Origin: Bryobacterales bacterium
GTDB taxonomy: Bacteria; Acidobacteriota; Terriglobia; Bryobacterales; Bryobacteraceae
Assembly (NCBI GenBank): GCA_025462985.1
Contig: JAOAPP010000524.1
Coordinates: forward strand, 1-12,785
Direction of reading: 5' to 3'
DNA: 12,785 bases
The notes beneath the pieces were generated by a model. The model had not been told where the DNA came from. It saw nothing but the letters and a program-made list of their open reading frames with translations, and searched no databases. A program made the position numbers and the translations under genes. Position 1 is the first letter of the stretch, and each line of letters begins with the position of its first letter. This document shows positions 7,358 to 12,785 of this stretch, piece after piece.

Positions 7358-7825
7358 TTAGGACGCGGCTGAAACGCCGGGGCCAGAGCTGCTGATCCGA
7401 CTGTTCGCAGGAGTCTCATGGGAAAGTCCGCGCTGTGCTGGCTTCGCCTGATATTTCGAAGCGCACTTAGCCTGAATCTTGTTGGCTTCGAACGTGCCGT
7501 CCGGACCCAAGCGTCCATCGGCCAGTGCCTGCGCATTGTCGCGAAAGGTGTCGGGCAGCGGATCGGAGCCGGAGTACAGCACCTTGAGGGTCTGTGCTCC
7601 CTGGTGGATCGTGAAGGTGGTCCCGGTCTTCTCTCTCTTGATGGAGCCGGGCTGCACATCGCCCCCCACCCGGAGCCGTTGCCCCTGGGCAGCATTTCCC
7701 ATTTGGGCCAACTCGGGAATGGTTTTGTAATAGGTCTTCGTATCTTTGACTCCCCCCACCGCGAGCCACACGAGCGCCCCGACGATGAGGACCATCAACC
7801 CACCGAACTTCACATAGGTATTCAT
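7358..7825 (-). CDS. ccmE: Haem chaperone CcmE, CxxxY variant
   Basis: CcmE is a periplasmic, membrane-anchored haem chaperone that binds haem covalently and hands it to CcmF. The 155-residue protein has an N-terminal helix (about 6-24), then an OB-fold domain with the recognisable VGGDVQPGSI and FTIHQGAQTLKVLYSG stretches (about 52-86) and PDTFRDN (91-97). The haem-attachment site is IQAKCASKYQ at 117-126: C121 occupies the place of the usual histidine of HxxxY, with Y125 retained. The CxxxY form is known from archaea and Desulfovibrio. Residues 127-155 form a flexible serine/proline-rich tail. The ATG is at 7823-7825, with no good ribosome binding site and a possible promoter very close upstream. 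Confidence 0.92.
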   Translation of the reverse strand: MNTYVKFGGLMVLIVGALVWLAVGGVKDTKTYYKTIPELAQMGNAAQGQRLRVGGDVQPGSIKREKTGTTFTIHQGAQTLKVLYSGSDPLPDTFRDNAQALADGRLGPDGTFEANKIQAKCASKYQAKPAQRGLSHETPANSRISSSGPGVSAAS

Positions 7826-7846
7826 ACAGAAGATATTTCAGTATAG
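7826..7846 (-). promoter_or_regulatory. Possible -10 element and short leader of ccmE
   Basis: On the minus strand the octamer CTATACTG (7846 to 7839) contains TATACT, close to the sigma-70 -10 consensus. Only 14 bases (GAAATATCTTCTGT) separate it from the ccmE ATG and they hold no purine-rich ribosome binding site. If used, the transcript would have a leader of only a few bases, that is, leaderless or nearly so. No convincing -35 hexamer is seen 16-18 bases upstream, so the promoter is a suggestion only. It would give the ccm genes expression independent of the upstream membrane-protein gene. Confidence 0.3.
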
Positions 7847-7879
7847 TCCTTTACCATGACTGCTGAGAGGCGGTCTCCG

Positions 7880-8860
7880 CTAGGCCTTGCTCTTTTCGTC
7901 ACGGCTCTTTTCCTGTGGCTTCACAGTGGATCGGATCACCATCACGCGATTGAGCACATCAAACCAGAACGGAGCGCCAAGGGACACCGCAAAAGTAGTG
8001 AACAGAATGCCGGCAATCTTGAGGAACCAGCTTTGTAGTGAACTGGGTCTCTTGCGCCAGTCATGCTCAAACTCCTCTTGCGATTGGCCGGGCTCGGCCG
8101 TCATAACCCAGCCGACGGGAATACCGCCCTGCGTCTTGATCCAACCTAATGGATCAGCCAATTCCACTTTTTGATCGCCTGCATTGCCCTTGGCTGCAAT
8201 CTCAGCCCGGCCGACAATCACGGATCGCTGCAGTTGGTCCGTATACAGGTAGCGGGCGATTCCGATTGCGTCGACATTCATCAGGACGGCGATGCCGAAT
8301 GCGACGGCTGCAATGATGATCTGCGTCCGACGCTTATACCACCCTGAGACCCGGTCCATCACGCCGTTGTACCACTCCTCGATGTTGCGGCGGACTCGGT
8401 CAATATCGTTTCCGGCGGCATCGATGAGGGGCAGGATAGCGCTTCTCACTGAAGGGTTCGCAACCTTCAGCACCGTCGCGCGAAGCTGAGCGACTGGCTG
8501 GGAGTCGCCTGCAGCCCCTGGGAGCGCCACTCCCTCCGGTACCGTGGCAGCAGGATTGAGAATGTCCAGCAGCGCAATCGAAAAGGCCTTGGCAGGAATG
8601 TAGGACGGCAGATTGCCCAGGCGACGGGGATTGAATTCGCCTCGAAACAGTGCATTTATGATGGGATGACGGTAGAAGGCGTCGACCAGGTCGCTTCGAT
8701 TCCCATCACGCAGCAGTTCCTTGATTCCCTCGTGTAGAAAACGAGCGCGATATTTCAGAACAGTCTCGATCGCCTCCTTAATGGAGGAGCAGATCAGGCT
8801 GAGCAGCAGAAAGAGGAATATGAGACCGACAGCAACGTCTAGAATGTCTGAACCGAACAA
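7880..8860 (-). CDS. Uncharacterised three-helix membrane protein
   Basis: The 326-residue protein has a hydrophobic helix at about residues 5-25 and a long central soluble region (about 30-178) rich in charged helices, including FYRHPIINALF and a LPSYIPAKAFSIALLDIL stretch. A second helix (179-199), a polar loop with a WIKTQGGIPVGW segment, and a third helix (about 277-297) ending in SLGAPFWFDVLNRVM follow, then a charged tail. I recognise this as a recurring bacterial membrane family but know no function for it. The start is taken as TTG at 8858-8860 because GGAGG lies at 8866-8870 with a 5-nt spacer and the resulting N-terminus begins at the conserved-looking FGSDILD; a GTG at 8891-8893 would add 11 polar residues. 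It precedes ccmE by 54 bases on the same strand and may be co-transcribed. Confidence 0.78.
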   Translation of the reverse strand: MFGSDILDVAVGLIFLFLLLSLICSSIKEAIETVLKYRARFLHEGIKELLRDGNRSDLVDAFYRHPIINALFRGEFNPRRLGNLPSYIPAKAFSIALLDILNPAATVPEGVALPGAAGDSQPVAQLRATVLKVANPSVRSAILPLIDAAGNDIDRVRRNIEEWYNGVMDRVSGWYKRRTQIIIAAVAFGIAVLMNVDAIGIARYLYTDQLQRSVIVGRAEIAAKGNAGDQKVELADPLGWIKTQGGIPVGWVMTAEPGQSQEEFEHDWRKRPSSLQSWFLKIAGILFTTFAVSLGAPFWFDVLNRVMVIRSTVKPQEKSRDEKSKA

Positions 8861-8971
8861 GCTTACCTCCTCATCGGAGCGGCGCTGCCGCACAGCCGCC
8901 GCCCGGCATCAGACTAGCTAATCACAATTCACATATGACAATGTTGCCCATTGGAGGTATCCGGAATTTCT
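8861..8971. other. Divergent intergenic region
   Basis: This region of about 110 bases separates the minus-strand array from the plus-strand hydrolase and must hold promoters for both unless they are read through. It contains the ribosome binding site of the membrane-protein gene (GGAGG at 8866-8870, minus strand) and that of the hydrolase (GGAGGT at 8953-8958, plus strand). An AT-rich patch at about 8916-8943 is the most promoter-like part, but I see no clear -35/-10 pair on either strand. Confidence 0.45.
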
Positions 8972-9610
8972 ATGGCTGCTACTGCTGAAAGTTCTTTAGG
9001 ATTTCATCATGTCTTCGAGCCCGGCAGTAATCCGGAGGCTCCAACGCTCCTGGTTCTTCACGGGACGGGAGGAGATGAGCACGATCTTTTACCCCTGGCT
9101 CACGCGTTGGCCCCGGGGGCCTCGGTGCTGAGCCCTCGCGGTAAAGTTCTTGAACGCGGAGCTCCGCGATTTTTCCGCAGGATCGCCGAGGGGGTGTTTG
9201 ACCAGGCCGATCTGGCGGCTCGTACGACTGAGCTTAACGAGTTCATAAACGCAGCCTGTTTAAGGTATTCATTCGAACTGAGCCGGCTGGTCGCCGTGGG
9301 TTTTTCGAATGGCGCCAACATTGCGGCGAGCCTCATTCTGAAGTATCCGCAAACGCTCGGCGGGGCCCTTCTCCTGCGGGCTATGGTTCCGTTCACTCCA
9401 GCCACGCGCCCGGCGTTGAGGAACAAGCCGATACTGCTGCTGGCCGGCATCTCCGATCCAATCGTTGCCGCTACTGAAGCGGAGAGCCTCGAAGAGCTTC
9501 TTAGCAACTCGAATGCCGATGTAGAGCTCCGCTGGGTGGATGCCGGGCACGCGCTAAGCGGGGAAGATGTACAGGCAGCTCGACAATGGCTCCAGCAGTT
9601 CTACAGGTAA
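8972..9610 (+). CDS. Alpha/beta hydrolase, phospholipase/carboxylesterase type
   Basis: This 212-residue protein is a soluble serine hydrolase without a signal peptide. It shows LVLHGTGGDEHDL (27-39), the oxyanion-loop region typical of the phospholipase/carboxylesterase group that includes MhqD. The nucleophile elbow is GFSNGAN with S112, the acid is probably D162 (GISDPIV) and the base H193 (DAGHALS). Substrates of the group are small carboxyl esters or, for MhqD, quinone-related compounds; the natural substrate here is not known. The ATG at 8972-8974 is chosen, although its ribosome binding site (GGAGGT, 8953-8958) is 13 bases away; an in-frame TTG at 8951 would lie just before that site and is unlikely. 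It is followed after 72 bases by the M20 peptidase gene on the same strand. Confidence 0.86.
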   Translation: MAATAESSLGFHHVFEPGSNPEAPTLLVLHGTGGDEHDLLPLAHALAPGASVLSPRGKVLERGAPRFFRRIAEGVFDQADLAARTTELNEFINAACLRYSFELSRLVAVGFSNGANIAASLILKYPQTLGGALLLRAMVPFTPATRPALRNKPILLLAGISDPIVAATEAESLEELLSNSNADVELRWVDAGHALSGEDVQAARQWLQQFYR

Positions 9611-9648
9611 GCGCCACTTTGGGACCGCCCGACGCTCTCCGACATGAT

Positions 9649-9660
9649 TTACCACGGTAA
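9649..9660. repeat. Short inverted repeat upstream of the peptidase gene
   Basis: TTACC and GGTAA arms of five bases flank a two-base centre in the 72-base gap between the hydrolase and peptidase genes. It is too short for a terminator and lacks a T run; it could be an operator half-site pair or chance. Confidence 0.25.
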
Positions 9661-9682
9661 GCTGTAGAGAACCGGAGACTTC

Positions 9683-10966
9683 TTGGCCACGCTACCCAAG
9701 GCCCCTCATCTATTACGAGCACTGTCCCAAAACAGGAAAATCGCTCAAATTGCCGGCAGATCGGAGCTTACCGAAGCCCAGCGGTGGTTTGTTCGGGAAC
9801 GGTCCTGGATCAACGACGTCCATCTGCAGCTTTGCCGGATCCCAGCTGCCACCTTTTTCGAACGTCAGCGGGCCGACTGGTTCCGGCTACAACTGGAAAA
9901 TCTAGGGTGGACGGCGCATATCGACCGCGCGGGCAACGTCCTGGCCACGTTTGGAGAAACCGAGGGTCCGCGCACCCTCGTCGTTTCGGCTCACCTGGAC
10001 ACGGTGTTCGCCCCGAACCGGCCGGAAGAAGTCTATTTCGCCCCGGACGGGCACATTATCGGACCCGGAACCTCCGACAACGGAGCCGGCCTGTCGGCGC
10101 TTCTGGCGCTGTGCCGTGTTCTCGGCAGCCACCCAGGCCTGCATCCGTTGGCTTCTTCGCTGCTGATTGCAGCAAATGTCGGCGAGGAAGGGGAAGGTAA
10201 TCTAAGCGGGATCCGCTACCTGTGCCAGCACTCCCCGCAGCTAAGCGCCGTACGGGCCTTCATAGTGCTCGATGGCCCCTCCACCGAACACGTTACGGCA
10301 CAGGCCCTGGCAAGCTGGCGGTACGAGGTGACCTTCACAGGGGCGGGAGGCCATAGCTGGAACGATCATGGAACACCAAATCCGGTTCATGTGTTGAGCG
10401 ATGCCATTGCGAGCTTCGTCCGCGCAGCCGACGCTTTTGTCTCCGCCGGCGACCGGGCCCAATGCTCTTACAACTTCAGCGTGCTCGAAGGCGGATTGAG
10501 CATCAATTCGATTCCCTCAAATGCGCGCGCGAAACTCGATATCCGTTCGGAAGATGCTGCCCTGCTGGCGGAGCTTTCGGGGATGCTTGCGTCGGCTGTC
10601 GAGCGGAGTCTCGAGCATGGAAACCGATCCGCCAAGAGCAGCCGACTGGCGGCGAAGATCAAGGATCTTGGCTCACGCCCAGGCGGCAAGCTCCCGGAGA
10701 CTTCTCCACTGCTACAGGCAATTCAATTGGTGGACGCGCATCTGCACGTCAGGTCGCGCCTGCAGTGTGCGTCCACCGATGCGAACGTGCCGCTGTCGAT
10801 GGGCCTGCACGCCATCTCCATCGGGGCAGGCGGCCACGGAGGGGGTTCACACACTCGTGAGGAGTGGTATCAGCCGGACGGGCGGGAGTTCGGGCTTCGC
10901 CGCATTCTCCTCCTGTTGGCCGTTCTCCACGACGAATTCTCACAGGCGGAAACATCCGTCGAGTGA
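9683..10966 (+). CDS. M20-family zinc metallopeptidase
   Basis: The 427-residue protein is a cytosolic di-zinc peptidase or amidohydrolase of the M20 clan (relatives include PepT, carboxypeptidase G2, ArgE and DapE). Metal and catalytic residues are in the expected order: H104 and D106 (SAHLDTVF), D132 (GTSDNGAG), E168/E169 (GEEGEG; general base and ligand), D197 (LDGP) and H390 (GGSHTREEW). The dimerisation or lid domain lies at about 210-320 and contains the GAGGHSWNDHG segment with H224, which in the family helps bind substrate across the dimer. The TTG start at 9683-9685 has GGAG at 9674-9677 with a 5-nt spacer. The N-terminal 35 residues form an extension before the catalytic fold. The stop overlaps the next start as GTGA. 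Substrate specificity cannot be read from the sequence. Confidence 0.91.
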   Translation: MATLPKAPHLLRALSQNRKIAQIAGRSELTEAQRWFVRERSWINDVHLQLCRIPAATFFERQRADWFRLQLENLGWTAHIDRAGNVLATFGETEGPRTLVVSAHLDTVFAPNRPEEVYFAPDGHIIGPGTSDNGAGLSALLALCRVLGSHPGLHPLASSLLIAANVGEEGEGNLSGIRYLCQHSPQLSAVRAFIVLDGPSTEHVTAQALASWRYEVTFTGAGGHSWNDHGTPNPVHVLSDAIASFVRAADAFVSAGDRAQCSYNFSVLEGGLSINSIPSNARAKLDIRSEDAALLAELSGMLASAVERSLEHGNRSAKSSRLAAKIKDLGSRPGGKLPETSPLLQAIQLVDAHLHVRSRLQCASTDANVPLSMGLHAISIGAGGHGGGSHTREEWYQPDGREFGLRRILLLLAVLHDEFSQAETSVE

Positions 10967-11877
10967 GCGCTGTTGAAACACCTCTCCTCGTCAAGCCACC
11001 GCGTCTGAGGTGGCAGGCCGACCTGGCGCTTGGGTTCGTGGCGCTCATCTGGGGCTTGACCTTCGTTGTGGTGAAAGCCGCGCTCAATGACATCTCCACG
11101 ATGTACTTCCTGGCGCTGCGGTTCGGCTTTGCCAGTCTGTGCATGACGCCAATGCTCATCCCGGTATTTCGCAGCTCGGGAGTACGTTCGGTCTGGAAGG
11201 GCGTCAGGGGCGGGCTGGTTGCCGGAGTGTTCCTTTGGGCCGGCTACCTGCTCCAGACATTCGGCTTGAAGTACACCAGCGCCGGGAATTCGGGCTTTCT
11301 CACCGGGCTCTATATTGTGCTGGTTCCGTTGATCAGCGCGGCCTTGTATCGAAAATGGCCGACCTTTCCGGAGCTGGCAGGGATCGCCGTTGCGACTGCC
11401 GGCATGACCATCCTCACGATCCCATCGCTTGACCGGGGTTTCCGATTCAACCGGGGCGACTTGCTGACCATCGGCTGCGCGGTGACGTTTGCCTTTCATC
11501 TGCTGGTGGTCGGCTATTTCTCCGCCCGCGAGCGATTCGAAGCCGTGGCTTTCGGTCAGATTATCTGCGCCGCCGGGTTGTCCGGGCTGGCGCTCTTTTT
11601 CGAATTCCCAAAGGCGGCGTGGACCGGCCGGACCGTTTTCGCCGTCCTGTTAACCGGCCTGTTCGCGACGGCGCTGGCCTTTGCGCTGCAAACCTGGGGC
11701 CAGCAATATACATCTCCGACACGCACCGCCCTTTTGTTCGCCACCGAGCCGGTGTTTGCCCTGCTGGGAGCGGTCGCGTACGGCGGAGAGCATTTGACGG
11801 TATACTCCGCGGCAGGGGGATCGCTTATCCTCGCCGGGGTCCTTACCGTTGAATTGAAACCAGGGAAGAGGGTTTGA
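10963..11877 (+). CDS. EamA/DMT-family membrane transporter
   Basis: The 304-residue protein belongs to the drug/metabolite transporter superfamily with two EamA repeats and ten predicted helices. The first repeat opens with LGFVALIWGLTFVVVKAAL (23-41) and contains the typical LRFGFASL segment (52-59) and GFLTGLYIVLVPLISA (111-126). The second repeat (about 155-298) contains ALLFATEPVFALLGAVAYGG (266-285), the conserved T-E-P helix end of the family. The start is GTG at 10963-10965, which overlaps the peptidase stop as GTGA; upstream in-frame starts would lie inside the peptidase gene and add a soluble N-terminus not seen in the family. Members export or import amino acids, nucleotides and other small metabolites. 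The coupled peptidase hints at an amino-acid or dipeptide product, but this is inference. Confidence 0.9.
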   Translation: MSAVETPLLVKPPRLRWQADLALGFVALIWGLTFVVVKAALNDISTMYFLALRFGFASLCMTPMLIPVFRSSGVRSVWKGVRGGLVAGVFLWAGYLLQTFGLKYTSAGNSGFLTGLYIVLVPLISAALYRKWPTFPELAGIAVATAGMTILTIPSLDRGFRFNRGDLLTIGCAVTFAFHLLVVGYFSARERFEAVAFGQIICAAGLSGLALFFEFPKAAWTGRTVFAVLLTGLFATALAFALQTWGQQYTSPTRTALLFATEPVFALLGAVAYGGEHLTVYSAAGGSLILAGVLTVELKPGKRV

Positions 11878-11926
11878 CATCGGAGTTAAGGAAGCCACCG
11901 ATCGTACGAGCGATAGCGAAATTTCT

Positions 11927-11944
11927 CTATACTGTTAGTACAGT
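11927..11944 (+). promoter_or_regulatory. Possible htrA promoter -10 with overlapping inverted repeat
   Basis: TATACT at 11928-11933 resembles a -10 hexamer, and the longer octamer CTATACTG is identical to the one before ccmE on the other strand. Directly overlapping it, ACTGT (11931-11935) and ACAGT (11940-11944) form an inverted repeat with a four-base centre, placed where a repressor could block initiation. No good -35 is visible at 17 bases; a TTGACA at 11874-11879 is too far upstream to pair with it. Confidence 0.32.
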
Positions 11945-11980
11945 CTGTCCAGAGTCGGTTTTTCAAAGGTATTCATCGTA

Positions 11981-12785
11981 ATGCAGTCCCCTCACAAACT
12001 GAAGCAGCCGAAGCTGCTGACGGTGTCCTTACTCCTCCTGACTCTGCTCATAGGTATCGTGATCGGAACGGTGGTCAACACCGGGGTGAGAGCGCAGAAG
12101 CAAAATTCCGCAGCCGCTCCGGATGCGACTCCGCTTACCGTTCCGGCTTCCGTCACCCTTTCGAACGACTTCACAAGGCTGGCGAAGAAGCTCCAGCCGT
12201 CCGTCGTCTACATCGAGTCTGACTACCTGCCCAAGGCAACAAAGCGCACCGGGCGCTCCGGGAACGATGGAGACGACAGCGGCGACGCGCCCCAGACTCC
12301 GAGCAGTCCGGACCCGTCCGACGTCTTCAAGCACTTTTTCGGAAAGCCTGATCCGCGTTCTTACCGCAGCGAAGGCTCGGGAACCGGCTTCATAGTGGAT
12401 CGCAACGGATACATCATCACGAACAATCACGTGATCGACAAGGCAGACCGCATCAAGGTCAAAGTTAGCGGGGAAGAGGAAGAGTACCGGGGCAAGGTGG
12501 TGGGCGTCGATCCCGAGACCGACGTGGCGGTTCTGAAGATCGAGTCTAAACGCACGTTCACGCCAGTCCAGGTGGGGAACTCCGACAGCGTGGAAGTCGG
12601 CGATTGGGCCATAGCAATTGGTTCTCCTTTCGGACTGCAGGCCACCGTCACGGCTGGAATCGTCAGCGCAACCGGGCGCGATCTGGGCGCAGGTCAGTTC
12701 CAGCATTTTCTTCAAACGGATGCCGCAATCAATCCGGGAAACAGCGGCGGCCCCCTGCTGAACATCCGGGGCGAGGTAATCGGAA
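11981..12785 (+). CDS. HtrA/Deg-type periplasmic serine protease, N-terminal 268 codons (cut by window edge)
   Basis: The visible 268 residues hold a membrane anchor or signal sequence (about 12-33), a linker, and most of the trypsin-like protease domain. The catalytic triad is intact: H150 (TNNHV), D181 (TDVAVLKI) and S255 (GNSGGP). Between the first strand (SVVYIES) and GSGTGF lies a long loop (about 81-130) that is acidic and proline-rich and ends in DVFKHFFGKP, corresponding to the LA loop of DegP-like proteases. The PDZ domain or domains expected at the C-terminus lie outside the window. The ATG at 11981-11983 is preceded by AAAGGT (11965-11970). HtrA proteases degrade or refold damaged envelope proteins under stress; whether this is closest to DegP, DegQ or DegS cannot be decided without the C-terminus. 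Confidence 0.93.
   Translation, partial: MQSPHKLKQPKLLTVSLLLLTLLIGIVIGTVVNTGVRAQKQNSAAAPDATPLTVPASVTLSNDFTRLAKKLQPSVVYIESDYLPKATKRTGRSGNDGDDSGDAPQTPSSPDPSDVFKHFFGKPDPRSYRSEGSGTGFIVDRNGYIITNNHVIDKADRIKVKVSGEEEEYRGKVVGVDPETDVAVLKIESKRTFTPVQVGNSDSVEVGDWAIAIGSPFGLQATVTAGIVSATGRDLGAGQFQHFLQTDAAINPGNSGGPLLNIRGEVIG

Noticed and set aside
10864..10962. Upstream extension of the EamA transporter
   Set aside because: It would lie inside the M20 peptidase gene and add a soluble basic segment; the GTG at 10963 gives a normal EamA N-terminus and a four-base overlap.
10870..11499. Minus-strand open frame (209 codons) opposite the EamA transporter
   Set aside because: It is antisense to a clear ten-helix transporter and gives a charged, repetitive product with no motif.
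11874..11879. TTGACA as a -35 element for htrA
   Set aside because: It overlaps the transporter stop and no -10-like hexamer lies 16-18 bases downstream; the TATACT at 11928 is far out of range.
12029..12715. Minus-strand open frame (228 codons) opposite htrA
   Set aside because: The plus strand encodes an intact HtrA catalytic domain here, so the antisense frame is a by-product of GC-rich codon use.
1..12785. CRISPR arrays, tRNA or rRNA genes, insertion sequences, phage or toxin-antitoxin genes
   Set aside because: I saw no repeated spacer pattern, cloverleaf, transposase motif or terminal inverted repeat anywhere on either strand.

Overview
The window looks like chromosomal DNA from a GC-rich Gram-negative-type bacterium, most likely an acidobacterium. 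This is an inference from the style of the cytochrome c maturation (Ccm, System I) cluster, the frequent TTG/GTG starts and the short intergenic gaps. Coding density is very high and no stretch over about 110 bases lacks a gene. I see no rRNA, tRNA, insertion sequence, CRISPR array or phage gene.

Left two thirds (about 1 to 8860, minus strand): one long, probably co-transcribed array, read from right to left. It begins with an uncharacterised three-helix membrane protein, then ccmE, ccmF, ccmH, a membrane-anchored CcmI-like/zinc-ribbon protein, a secreted beta-sandwich protein with a C-terminal membrane anchor, ccmA, ccmB, ccmC and a small CcmD-like protein. It ends with a Tat-exported metallophosphoesterase and the first 58 codons of a membrane protein cut by the window edge. 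Several junctions are ATGA- or TTGA-type overlaps. CcmA, CcmB, CcmC and CcmD would load haem onto CcmE, and CcmF with CcmH would attach it to apocytochromes c. The order (EFH, then two non-canonical genes, then ABCD) differs from the textbook ccmABCDEFGH. No CcmG thioredoxin is present in the window.

The most informative details are in the haem-handling residues. CcmE has a CxxxY motif (C121, Y125) in place of the usual haem-binding HxxxY. CcmH has a five-cysteine motif (C46, C48, C51, C58, C63) in place of the simple LRCxxC. The known CxxxY-type Ccm system (System I*) is described as lacking CcmH and CcmG, so a CxxxY CcmE beside a cysteine-enriched CcmH looks like a different, possibly intermediate, version of the machinery.

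Right third (about 8972 to 12785, plus strand, divergent from the ccm array across a short gap): an alpha/beta hydrolase of the phospholipase/carboxylesterase type, an M20-family zinc peptidase, an EamA/DMT-type permease coupled to the peptidase by a GTGA overlap, and the first 268 codons of an HtrA/Deg-type periplasmic serine protease that runs off the window. These are ordinary housekeeping or accessory genes with intact catalytic residues.
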